Shown in pieces: positions 51,382 through 62,300 of a stretch of DNA of 64,000 nucleotides (position 1 is its first letter; the number at the start of each line of letters is the position of its first letter). A program made the position numbers and the translations under genes. Below the pieces are notes generated by a model. It made no database searches. It was not told where the DNA came from and saw only the letters and a list, made by a program, of their open reading frames with translations. The stretch covers positions 1 to 64,000 of the forward strand of contig JAGKQI010000031.1 of assembly GCA_018806915.1 (NCBI GenBank). The letters are read 5' to 3'. Origin of the DNA: Phytophthora colocasiae (Eukaryota; Oomycota; Peronosporomycetes; Peronosporales; Peronosporaceae).

Positions 51382-54367
51382 ACTACGTGAAGTGGAGTTC
51401 GCAGAACTGAAGAAGCGACCAGATCTTCGAAAGATCATGGATAGTACGGACCCGATCAATCGAGATCCCGTTGCGCTTAAGTCGAATCAGGATGGATCAC
51501 CCGACACCTTGACTCAAAAGGGGAATAGTACGCCGGATCTTAACTTGGGGGCGACGCCTCCCCCCTGTTCAAGCAAGGTCGGAGCCAATCTGGCCCAAAG
51601 AGCTGGCGACGAAAGGTGGGGTAGAGCACACAGGGCGTTTACAGCCTTGAAAACCAAGATCGCGTCGACCCCGATCCTCCGTCACTTCGACATGACAAAG
51701 TTACCCGTGGTGATCGTGTATGCCAGTGACTGGGCGATCTCTGCCGCATTAATGCAGGAACACGACCAGATCTACCACCCGGTCGCATTTGCCAGTCGAA
51801 CCTTGAAGACGAACGAGTTAAACTATAATGTTGCCGAAAAGGAGGTGTTGGCTCTACTTCGGATCCTGGATCTACACTACACCCTGTTGGTGGGACGTCG
51901 GATCAAGGTCCTAACCAGACACTCCACGCTTGCCTGGCTGTTCAAGTCTGCCGGCCTTCAAGGGCGTCTGGGACAATGGTCCGCTCTCCTGTCCCCATGG
52001 ACACTCGAGATCACGAAGTGTACGAAGGGAGAGGATGAGATACTGGGGGCGATCGCAGCTAATATAACGCCTAGATCGGAGATCGACGAAGCCCTGATCG
52101 CGATCGCGCCACAGAAGGAACCAAGGCGTAAGATCCAGATGCCGATTCCTACCGTAGATCCAGGCGAGGAGCTATGGGTAGTAAGTTTCGACGGCTCGGC
52201 ACGCGTGAAACGAGGAGGAGGCGCTTTCAGCGCGATCGTGTGGAGTTTGCCGGAGTGGAAAGTGATCAAAGCTAGATCAGACTATGCGGAGAGTCTTACT
52301 GTCAATGAAGCGGAATACCGTGGGCTCTTGCTAGGTCTTGGCATGATCGCACAGTTAGAACGCCGCCGTTTGGTCATTTGTGGCGATTCGAACCTAGTGA
52401 TCCGACAAGTCCGGGGCGAGATCGACTGCAAGGCGCCAGGATTGACGTTACTGAAACAGAAGGTGCTAGATCACTTGCGGAATTGGGGAGGTCATGAGCT
52501 AGTCCATGTGAAGAGAGACTGGAATGGGAGCGCAGACAGCTTGGCGAGCGCCGCGCTGCAGCGAGGAAGCGGGATCGAGGTCCACGATGAAGCAGATCGG
52601 TGCGATCTGGTCACCCTAAATCGGCTTGATGAGGTGTTGATCCCTCGAGTTGAAGATCGAACGGTGCAAGTGTCGGCCGTAGCCACGGGTGCAGCCCGAG
52701 CGCGACCCGATGCCGCCGTCCTGCGAGAGGAACTGATCCGGGAGATGCGAGTGGATCGGATCAGGCGAGCTCAGGACGAGGAGGTCTGGATCGCCGGACT
52801 AAAGAAGTACCTGGCTGGGCAGATCGCGGATCTTACTCGAGCCGAGTCTGGATCCTACGCCAAGATCGCTTCCGAGTACGAGGTAGATGAACAGGATCTG
52901 TTGTTTTATTGCCCACCAGGGCCGAGATCAAGAGGTGATCGCGACCGTCTGATGAGACTCGTGGTTCCAGAAACGCTACAGCAGGATGTCCTCCACCACT
53001 ACCATACGACTCTGGAAGGGGGACATCAAGGGATCGGACGCACTTATCAGCGGATCCGAGATCATTTCCACTGGAGGGGATTATATCGGAGTGTGCAGCG
53101 ATACGTAGGCGAGTGTGTAGACTGTGAGACTGGAAAGGGGAGACCCACGATCCGAGGCGAGTCACCTGGGAATATGCAAGCTACATACCCATTCCAGATC
53201 ATAGCGATGGATCACATACCCTCTCTGCCCAGATCCAACAAAGGCAATACTGAACTGCTGATCTGGGTGGATCTGTTCACGGGATATGTGATCGCAAAGG
53301 CTAGTTCCTCCCGATCGGCCCAGACCGTCGCGGAATCTTATGAAGAATGCGTGTTCCGCAGATTTGGCGCTAGCGAGATGATCAGGCACGATCGAGAGCC
53401 GGGCTTCATGTCCGACTTCTTCAGATCGTTTAATAGGATCCTGGGGCAACGACAACGGGCGACGATGGCCTACCGACCACAGGCCAATGGGACTGCGGAA
53501 CGGATGGTGCAAACGGCCACTAGGGCAATCAAGATGTATGTTCAAGATCTCGATCAAAAGGACTGGGATGAATATGCGGAGAGATTGACTTTCGCTATTA
53601 ACACGGCTCACGATCGGGTCCGGGGAGATACCCCTCACTATTTGGTACACGGATGGGACCCGAGATCGACGTTGGAAGCGACGATCCCGATCGGGTCGAC
53701 CAGGCGCCATGACCGCGATCCAAGACGATGGAGATATCGCGTTCAGAGATACTACCAGCAGTCGAGAGAACAGGTCAACGCTAGGCTGCGAGAGGCGATT
53801 GCGGACCGAGCTGATCGACACAATGAGGACGTCGATCCGCATCAGATCGAAGCTGGATCACGTGTTTGGCTATACCTAGATCGTGTGAAGGAAGGGTATG
53901 CACGTAAACTCGCTCACCTCTGGCACGGCCCGTTCCGTGTTGCAGAGAAGCTCAATGAATTCACGATCAAGCTGGAGATCGCGGGATCTGATTACCATAT
54001 CTTCCCGGTGGTCCATGTTTCTAAGCTAAAGCTGGTACGGAATTTCCCGGATCGACCGCGGATCGAGTTGACGGTGGATGAAGCAGATCGGCTCGATTTC
54101 GATGAGATCCTCCTTCCGGAAGACAGTTGGGTCCCGGATCTGGATACCGATGAGTACGAAGTTGAACGGATCTCGGACATGCGAAGTAGGAAACGAACTC
54201 GCTACGGCCGGATCTATCGTGAATTTCTGGTGCACTGGGTCGGTTATGATGAGCCAACGTGGGTCGACGAAGCTGATCTTAACTGTGGGGCCATACTGAG
54301 CGCGTTCCTACGTGACCACGCTAATCGGAACCGATTCGGCGTGATGCAGTCACATGAAGAGGTGTAA
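51365..54367 (+). CDS. pol: E3 pol, second part: two RNase H domains, integrase, chromodomain
   Basis: Open for 1000 codons. First RNase H (about 51690-52060): 'VIVYASDWAISAALMQ', 'AEKEVLALLRILD', 'VLTRHSTLAWLF'; the expected D-A-S and T-D-H aspartates are Y and R. Second RNase H (about 52170-52560): 'SFDGSARVKRGGG' (D at 52190), 'NEAEYRGLLLGL', 'CGDSNLVIRQV', 'NGSADSLASAAL', all acidic residues present. Integrase: zinc-binding H/C segment ('HTTLEGGHQGIGRT', 'CVDC'), catalytic D at 53210, D at 53390, E at 53498 (D-x59-D-x35-E), then 'LWHGPFRVAEKLNEFTIKLE'. Chromodomain 'EYEVERISDMRS' to 'FLVHWVGYDEPTWVDEADL' at about 54140-54300. Confidence 0.95.
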   Translation: MHRSYELREVEFAELKKRPDLRKIMDSTDPINRDPVALKSNQDGSPDTLTQKGNSTPDLNLGATPPPCSSKVGANLAQRAGDERWGRAHRAFTALKTKIASTPILRHFDMTKLPVVIVYASDWAISAALMQEHDQIYHPVAFASRTLKTNELNYNVAEKEVLALLRILDLHYTLLVGRRIKVLTRHSTLAWLFKSAGLQGRLGQWSALLSPWTLEITKCTKGEDEILGAIAANITPRSEIDEALIAIAPQKEPRRKIQMPIPTVDPGEELWVVSFDGSARVKRGGGAFSAIVWSLPEWKVIKARSDYAESLTVNEAEYRGLLLGLGMIAQLERRRLVICGDSNLVIRQVRGEIDCKAPGLTLLKQKVLDHLRNWGGHELVHVKRDWNGSADSLASAALQRGSGIEVHDEADRCDLVTLNRLDEVLIPRVEDRTVQVSAVATGAARARPDAAVLREELIREMRVDRIRRAQDEEVWIAGLKKYLAGQIADLTRAESGSYAKIASEYEVDEQDLLFYCPPGPRSRGDRDRLMRLVVPETLQQDVLHHYHTTLEGGHQGIGRTYQRIRDHFHWRGLYRSVQRYVGECVDCETGKGRPTIRGESPGNMQATYPFQIIAMDHIPSLPRSNKGNTELLIWVDLFTGYVIAKASSSRSAQTVAESYEECVFRRFGASEMIRHDREPGFMSDFFRSFNRILGQRQRATMAYRPQANGTAERMVQTATRAIKMYVQDLDQKDWDEYAERLTFAINTAHDRVRGDTPHYLVHGWDPRSTLEATIPIGSTRRHDRDPRRWRYRVQRYYQQSREQVNARLREAIADRADRHNEDVDPHQIEAGSRVWLYLDRVKEGYARKLAHLWHGPFRVAEKLNEFTIKLEIAGSDYHIFPVVHVSKLKLVRNFPDRPRIELTVDEADRLDFDEILLPEDSWVPDLDTDEYEVERISDMRSRKRTRYGRIYREFLVHWVGYDEPTWVDEADLNCGAILSAFLRDHANRNRFGVMQSHEEV

Positions 54368-54712
54368 GGAGAGTCAGGCGAGGTGACAGGGTTGCCTCGC
54401 CGTGATCGAGGAAGCTGATGTGGAGGAGAATCCAGATCAGAGCGAGAATTTTACATTTGTGTATGTGCATGTACGTAGGGAATTTGACGCTGGAAGATGG
54501 TGATCCGGGATGTCGAGATGGAGATGAAAGGGGATCACATTCTCAAAATGATGGAGTACGATGGAATGACTGTGGGGATGGAGAATACGAGAATTACGAG
54601 TGGAGATTATGGGAGTTACGAATGGAGATGGAAGAATGCAGCACGGCCCTGGATGGGGTTCCGAATCCGGGCTCGGGGGGAAGCCTCGAGCAGGTGATCG
54701 AAGTGGCACGAT
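54368..54712. other. E3 non-coding stretch between convergent pol and antisense ORF
   Basis: 345 bases, purine-rich on the plus strand, with repeated GGAGAT and GAATTACGAGT-like words. No gene. Confidence 0.8.
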
Positions 54713-57507
54713 TTACGGAGAAGCGGGAGGAGGATTGAACTTGCCGATAAGTCGGGAAATCCTGGTAGCAGGATGGTTAACCGGGTCTTGCCGATACTGG
54801 TTACGCCACGGATCCGCCTCGTCACACTCCTCCAGAGCCTCGATCAGGTTCGTCGGCTCTGGGACGTTCGCGTTGGGATCCGCCAGGTTGGCACGCCGAG
54901 AGACCACTCCGGGATACCAACGAACCACATCCACCGACGGAATGGGGAGATGAAGGAAGAACGGATCCAGCAGGATGTCGAGATCGAACCACTGATCGCG
55001 CATTATGGCGGGGAAGGAGGCGAGGAATTGGCGCCAAGCAGACCCAGCTCGACTCCGCCGGGCCTTGCGAGCAGCGTAATACCGCTGCAGTTCAAGATCC
55101 GCATCCTGCATGGCAGAGGTGATCTCGAAGTTGTGGGTGGCCTCCCAAAATGCTTGACGGTGCCGTTCCTCCAGAACGCGATAGGTGGCAGCCACGGCCG
55201 CGAGGGGTGTTCTCTCCCTCTCATGCAAATCGAGGTCGAACGTAAGGGGACCCGGGTTCGCGAAGTCGTTCCACGGCTCCAGAGCCAGCAGATCAAGCAC
55301 GTTCACGCCCGTGATCAACTCGTGGAGGTATTCGGTGCGGGGGGTCGGTGCAGGCCCAGCCTGTATCTGGGAAGGGAACAGCCAACCCGAAGGGATCAAC
55401 AACCGTTTGCCCAGAGAACTGGCGATCAGACCCACGATCGAATACTGCCCGATCACCTGCGGATCCCACGGCACGATGTCAGCAGCCGCGAAGGTACGCT
55501 GCCGATCGTACCCTGGAATGAAAGAGGCGACCGGAAACAGGGGTGGTCGGAGCCCGGGGGGCGAGGAACCGCCGGAAGGAGGTGGCGGCGGTGACGGGGA
55601 ACCCGGAGGTGATCCTGGAGACGGCGGGCCTGATCCATCTGGAGATGGGCTTGAGCCGTCCGGAGACCCCGATCCACGGGTGCCAGAAGGTCCGGATCTC
55701 GGAACCTGACCAGACTCGCGCCGGTGCGTCGAGATAGATCGTTGGCGGCTCATGTGTAAAATATCATCATCCTCGGAGTCCTCCGCCCCGTTGGAGCGTT
55801 CCGATTCGGCTTCAGAACTAGTTCCATTGCTGGGTTCTGGACTTCCGTCCTCTTCGGACGGCGACGGGAATGGGTGCTGGGGATCGTAGTCGGAGTCTTC
55901 CTCGTCCTCATCCGGCGAACCACCCTCGGCGGGGAGTGATCCGGACTGATCCGTAGGCGCTGGGGTCGGATCAGGGGCTGGAGTGTCGGTTTCCTCCCCT
56001 CCGGCTTGCCCAGAAGCTTGATCCGCCAACAGATCCAGCGGACTCGCCGTTGATCCTGCCGGGGTCAGGACCACCGTGGGTGTGACAGGCTGGGTTGACC
56101 CGGGAGCTTCGGTAGCTGCAAGTTTTAGTTCACGGGGAGCTGAGGTGCTCCGAGCCGGACGCTTGCGTGAGGAAGGAGGAACGGCCGGGGAAGCGGAGGC
56201 GCTTCGAGATCTTTTGGTGGCACGAGCCGCCCGTCGATCCGCGATCCACGAGGACAATCGAGCAGAGGAATCCTCGGCGTGGTGCAGCTGTTGCTCGGCT
56301 TCGGCATAATCAGCGTCCAGCTCTTGGTGAGCCTGTCGAAGCTCCGCGTTCTGTCGCCGGAGTTGGTCGAGCTCTTGTGTCGCCGCATCCCGGGCGGAAC
56401 GAGCCACATCAAGGTCTGCGAGGGCAGACAAACGATCTTGGGTGGCATCGTCCAGGTCGACCTGGATTCGATCACGGTCTGCCGTTACTCGATTGAGATC
56501 TTGCATTGCCTGATCCCGGTCGAGGCGGGCCTGATCCAGGTCTGCGACGGCCTGATCCCGCTCGGCAATGGCGGCACGATGCTGGACTGAGAGCTGGTCC
56601 CGGTCGTGCTGGATTATTTCCAGATTTCCCAAGGCGTCTGCCAGATCTTGCTCCAGGCTGGATACGGCGGCGGCATCGGCGGCTGCACCCAGAGGCGGAG
56701 CGCGAGAATCCGGGGCGGATACGTCCTCCAAGGCGAGGTGTGCCCGAGCCAGTTCAACCTGGTGATCCTCTGCCTCGCGTTCCAGATACGCGACTTCGGC
56801 TCGAGCGGCGAGCAACTCCGCTTGGGTCCGCGTTAACTCCAACCTTAACCGAGCTTCCTCTGCCGTCGGGCGAGTCTGATCAGCAGGCATGGCCATAGCC
56901 GCTTGTGGACCTTGGGAGGAATCGTTCCTCTGCCAGCGCTCAAGGCTACGCTGAGTGAGGGTCAGGTCATGACGCACGGCGGCGAGCTCCCGTTCGCGAT
57001 CCTGAAGCTCATCCCGGAGTTCAATCTCCGTCTCCCGGCTATGCGAAGTTCGGCCAGCCGGAAGTCGAGATCCTCGAGCGCAGAGTCTAGCCGCGTCTGG
57101 ATCCGGGCCAGTCGCTGCTCAGACTCCCGTCGTTCGGCGTCGTGCTGGGCCCGCTGATCCTGCAAGGCGGCGATCGCGTCCCCACCGATAGCATCTCCGG
57201 TTCCCGATCGCAGATGAACGATTTCGGCGTTCAGCCGCAAAATCTCCTCCGCTTGGTCGTCCCGGAAGCGCTCCATATCCTCCATGTCGGATCGCAACCG
57301 GCGAACGGTGTCGTCCAGGTGGTCCCGATCGCGGCTCAAGGTCTCGCGCATCCGTTGGCTATGGGCCAGCCTCGCTTGCAAGGTGACCAGCTCAGGGTTT
57401 ACCCCGGGGGTTGAGAAGCGGGAGGCCGTGGATCGGGCGGATCGGAGCGAGTGCTCGCTCGAGGGCGTCCTCGGCGTCAAGGGGGGCGAGGAAGGCGGAT
57501 CGGACAT
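54713..57507 (-). pseudogene. E3 antisense ORF (coiled-coil protein), one frameshift
   Basis: Same protein as E2 41987-44833: start M-S-D-P-P-S-S-P at 57507, coiled coil, basic patch, acidic S/E/D segment, P/S-rich segment and the C-terminal 'PLFPVASFIPGYDRQRTF' domain. A single missing G near 57036 (GGGG in E2, GGG here) separates an N-terminal frame ending at 56962 from a 754-codon frame ending at 54713. Without that base it would be full length, so it is the second-best preserved copy. Confidence 0.88.
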
Positions 57508-57600
57508 TTCGAGAGAGTGGTGGCGCTTGAACGACTTGTGTTCCAGGTGGTGAATGTGGAAATAAACCCGAAGTGAGCTGCGGCAGCTCAACTTACGTGC

Positions 57601-57610
57601 TGGGGGCGGA
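57601..57610 (+). promoter_or_regulatory. E3 polypurine tract
   Basis: TGGGGGCGGA directly before the 3' LTR. A small inverted repeat (GAGCTG/CAGCTC) lies just upstream at about 57576-57590. Confidence 0.75.
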
Positions 57611-59081
57611 TGTGGTGAAGCGGACGAAAATTTTTCCCGGAGAGGCGATGTCAGCCACGAACCCGAATAGAGTCGGAACGAGCGACAGGGGGGGACCGGT
57701 GATCGCCAGATCTGGGTCGAATCAGACGGAGGTACGATGGGTCCCGCCGGGAACAGGCAATGGAGACACCGGCGAAGAAGCAGGTGGAGCGGTGTTCGTG
57801 GGTGATCCGAATCCTGCCGTGGTGTTCGTGGGTGATCCGAATCCTGCCGGAGGAAGAATGGGGAAATCAAGGATGTTCTCGCGCGATCAACGATGACGGG
57901 TCCCCAAGCGAGCATGATCAGCTTACCCTGGCGCCCCGAAGCCTCTAACAGCACGATCCAACTTCCCCGGGCGGCGACGAAGCGAGATCACGCAAGATCG
58001 CGCAATGATCCTCTCCCGTATAAGTACGAGATCAGCTCCGGATCAAGGTCAACCCCAGGCGCGACGCAAACTCTTCTTGTGGCCTGATCCGGATTCTAAG
58101 AAGGATCACCAAGCGGGATCAGGCAGTGATCAAGTCCCGATTAAGTACGAGATCAAGCTCCGGTTAAGTGCGAGATCAAGTCCCGATTAAGTACGAGATC
58201 AAGCTCCGGTTAAGTGCGAGATCAAGCTTCGGTTAAGTGCGAGATCAAGCTTCGGTTAAGTGCGAGATCAAGCTTCGGTTAAGTGCGAGATCAAGCTTCG
58301 GTTAAGTACGAGATCAAGCTTCGGTTAAGTACGGAATCGGCTCAAGATCAGGGTTAGGGGAACCAAGCTAGTGATCAGCTATGTAGCCAGTGTCATGTGA
58401 TCGTAGGATAGTAAATCAGGATGGGATTAGTAGGCATAGGAATAACCATAAACAGAATCGAATTTGCCCTGAACCACTCAAGTGTCTTCGCTACGTCTGG
58501 AACCGGGAACTACATTGGCCCTACAAGCGTCAGGAAGGTAAGGATACGTGAACTAGTATAGCGGTTAAGTCTGGATAATATATTGGCCAGCTTTGCCCTA
58601 TCTAGTGAACTATCCTTTAAGTGCATACATCGGATCGGAAGGAATTGGTTGTTTAGCCTAAAGATCCCGTCGAATCTCGCCCCCTCAAGACCCCGCTATC
58701 GGAAGCGGAAAACAACGGAAAGGAAGGGACCGAATCCCGAACATTGGACTATTGGAAGACCTGGATCAAGAACCAGGCACCCGGATCAAGGCTCGAGAAC
58801 TCGCCTACGACCGGGATCAAGTACCCCGAGGTGGAGTGAAGAACTTCCACGCCGCCTCAAACCCCTGCGTCACCCAAGCCCAAGACCTTCTTCTCGTCCC
58901 AAGACATCTTCAGAAGTTACCTGGAAGAGCGTAACCCGCCTACCGACGGGTACACAAGGTGAACACTACACGCAACAAGATCACGGATCATCGGGGGACC
59001 CCCTCCGTTAGTCGGTGTCTGGGCGCAAGTGGCGATCGCGATCGGCCTCAACCAGATTTTGGTCAGATCCGCTCCACCACA
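57611..59081 (+). repeat. E3 3' LTR
   Basis: TGTGGTGAAGCGGACGAAAA to GATCCGCTCCACCACA, 1471 bases, followed by ATCT. One 23-base unit fewer than the 5' LTR (array about 58137-58335). Confidence 0.97.
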
Positions 59082-59322
59082 ATCTCCACTCGTGATTCTC
59101 GTAATCTCCATTCCCACAGTCATTCCCATCGTACTCCATCATTTTGAGAACGTGATCCCCTTTCATCTCCATCTCGACATTCCGGATCACCATCTCCCAA
59201 CGTCAAATTCCCTGCGCACATGCATATACACAAATATAAAACCCTCGCTCTGATCTGGATTCTCCTCCACATCAGCTTCCTCGATCACGGCGAGGCAACC
59301 CTGTCACCTCGCCTGACTCTCC
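59082..59322. other. E2 non-coding stretch, right part
   Basis: Resumes E2 after E3, beginning with the duplicated ATCT. Matches the E1 stretch 26760-27001 in the same orientation. Confidence 0.85.
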
Positions 59323-62300
59323 TTACACCTCTTCATGTGACTGCATCACGCCGAATCGGTTCCGATTAGCGTGGTCACGTAGGAACGCGCTCAGTATGGC
59401 CCCACAGTTAAGATCAGCTTCGTCGACCCACGTTGGCTCATCATAACCGACCCAGTGCACCAGGAATTCACGATAGATCCGGCCGTAGCGAGTTCGTTTC
59501 CCACTTCGCATGTCCGAGATCCGTTCGACCTCGTACTCATCGGCATCCAGATCTGGGACCCAACTGTCCTCCGGAAGGAGGATCTCATCGAAATCGAGCC
59601 GATCTGCTTCATCTACCGTCAACTCGATCCGCGGTCGATCCGGGAAATTCCGCACCAGCTTTAGCTTAGAAACATGGACCACTGGGAAGATATGGTAATC
59701 AGATCCCGCGATCTCCAGCTTGATCGTGAATTCATTGAGCTTCTCTGCAACACGGAACGGGCCGTGCCAAAGGTGAGCGAGTTTACGTGCATACCCTTCC
59801 TTCACACGATCTAGATATAGCCAAACTCGTGATCCAGCTTCGATCTGATGCGGATCGACATTTTCATTGTGCCGATCGGCTCGGTCTGCAATCGCCTCTC
59901 GCAGCTTAGCGTTGACCTGTTCTCTCGACTGCTGGTAGTATCTCTGAACGCGATATCTCCACCGTCTTGGATCGCGGTCATGGCGCCTGGTCGACCCGAT
60001 CGGGATCGTCGCTTCCAACGTCGATCTCGGATCCCATCCGTGTACCAAATAATGAGGAGTATCTCCCCGAACCCGATCGTGAGCCGTGTTAATAGCGAAC
60101 GTCAATCTCTCTGCGTATTCATCCCAGTCCTTTTGATCGAGATCTTGAACATACATCTTGATCGCCCTAGTGGCCGTTTGCACCATCCGTTCCGCAGTCC
60201 CATTGGCCTGTGGTCGGTAGGCCATCGTTGCCCGTTGTCGCTGCCCCAGGATCTTATTGAACGATCTGAAGAAGTCGGACATGAAGCCCGGTTCTCGATC
60301 GTGCCTGATCATCTCGCTAGCGCCAAATCTGCGGAACACGCATTCTTCATAAGATTCCGCGACGGTCTGGGCCGATCGGGAGGAACTAGCCTTTGCGATC
60401 ACATATCCCGTGAACAGATCCACCCAGATCAGCAGTTCAGTATTGCCTTTGTTGGATCTGGGCAGAGAGGGTATGTGATCCATCGCTATGATCTGGAATG
60501 GGTATGTAGCTTGCAGATTCCCAGGTGACTCGCCTCGGATCGTGGGTCTCCCCTTTCCAGTCTCACAGTCTACACACTCGCCTACGTATCGCTGCACACT
60601 CCGATATAATCCCCTCCAGTGGAAATGATCTCGGATCCGCTGATAAGTGCGTCCGATCCCTTGATGTCCCCCTTCCAGAGTCGTATGGTAGTGGTGGAGG
60701 ACATCCTGCTGTAGCGTTTCTGGAACCACGAGTCTCATCAGACGGTCGCGATCACCTCTTGATCTCGGCCCTGGTGGGCAATAAAACAACAGATCCTGTT
60801 CATCTACCTCGTACTCGGAAGCGATCTTGGCGTAGGATCCAGACTCGGCTCGAGTAAGATCCGCGATCTGCCCAGCCAGGTACTTCTTTAGTCCGGCGAT
60901 CCAGACCTCCTCGTCCTGAGCTCGCCTGATCCGATCCACTCGCATCTCCCGGATCAGTTCCTCTCGCAGGACGGCGGCATCGGGTCGCGCTCGGGCTGCA
61001 CCCGTGGCTACGGCCGACACTTGCACCGTTCGATCTTCAACTCGAGGGATCAACACCTCATCAAGCCGATTTAGGGTGACCAGATCGCACCGATCTGCTT
61101 CATCGTGGACCTCGATCCCGCTTCCTCGCTGCAGCGCGGCACTCGCCAAGCTGTCTGCGCTCCCATTCCAGTCTCTCTTCACATGGACTAGCTCATGATC
61201 TCCCCAATTCCGCAAGTGATCTAGCACCTTCTGTTTCAGTAACGTCAATCCTGGCGCCTTACAGTCGATCTCGCCCCGGACTTGTCGGATCACCAGGTTC
61301 GAATCGCCACAAACGACCAAACGGCGGCGCTCTAACTGTGCGATCATGTCAAGACCTAGCAAGAGTCCACGGTATTCCGCTTCATTGACAGTAAGACTCT
61401 CCGCATAGTCTGATCTAGCCTTGATCACTTTCCACTCCGGCAAACTCCACACGATCGCGCTGAAAGCGCCTCCTCCTCGTTTCACGCGTGCCGAACCGTC
61501 GAAACTTACTACCCATAGCTCCTCACCTGGATCTACGGTGGGAATCGGCATCTGGATCTTACGTCTTGGTTCCTTCTGTGGCGCGATCGCGATCAGGGCT
61601 TCGTCGATATCCGATCTGGGTGTTATACTAGCTGCGATCGCCCCCAGTATTTCATCCTCTCCCTTCGTACACTTCGTGATCTCGAGTGTCCATGGGGATA
61701 GAAGTGCAGACCATTGTCCTAGACGTCCCTGGAGGCCGGAAGACCTGAACAGCCAGGCAAGCGTGGAATGTCGAGTTAGGACCTTGATCCGGCGTCCCAC
61801 CAGCAGGGTGTAGTATAGATCCAAGATCCGAAGTAGAGCCAACACCTCCTTTTCGGCAACATTATAATTCAACTCGTTCGTCTTCAAAGTCCGGCTGGCA
61901 AATGCGGTAGATCTGGTTGTGTTCCTGCATTAGTGCGGCGGAAATCGCCCAGTCACTAGCATACACAATCACCACGGGCAATTTCGCCATGTCGAAGTGA
62001 CGGAGGATCGGGGTCGACGCGATCTTGGCTTTCAAGGCTGTAAACGCTCTGTATGCTCTACCCCACCTCTCGTCGCCGGGTTTGAGGCCCAGATTGATTT
62101 CGGTCTCGCCTGAACAGGGGAAAGGCATCGCCCCCAAGTCGGAATCCGGTGTGCTATCCCCTTTTGAGTCAGGGTGTCTGATGATCCATCCCGGTTCGAC
62201 TTAAGTGCATCGAGATCTCGGGTGATATGGTCCGTTCCATCCATGATCGTTAGTAGATCTGGTCGCTTCTTCAGTTCTGCGAACTCCACCTCACGTAGTT

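Larger units (their letters stand above)
44953..59081 (+). mobile_element. E3: full-length 14.1-kb Ty3/Gypsy element, plus orientation, inside E2
   Basis: LTRs 44953-46446 and 57611-59081, flanked by ATCT (44949-44952) and ATCT (59082-59085). Order: LTR, PBS, gag, frameshift site, pol, non-coding part, antisense ORF, polypurine tract, LTR. The two LTRs differ by one 23-base unit and a handful of single bases, so this is the youngest insertion. It has few lesions: three in the first fifth of gag, one between RT and RNase H, one in the antisense ORF. Confidence 0.96.

Noticed and set aside
59848..60528. Plus-strand open frame of 226 codons antisense to E2 integrase (and the like at 53162-53842 and 27527-28114)
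   Set aside because: It overlaps highly conserved integrase coding on the other strand and its composition is that of a shadow frame. The recurrence across copies follows from pol conservation.
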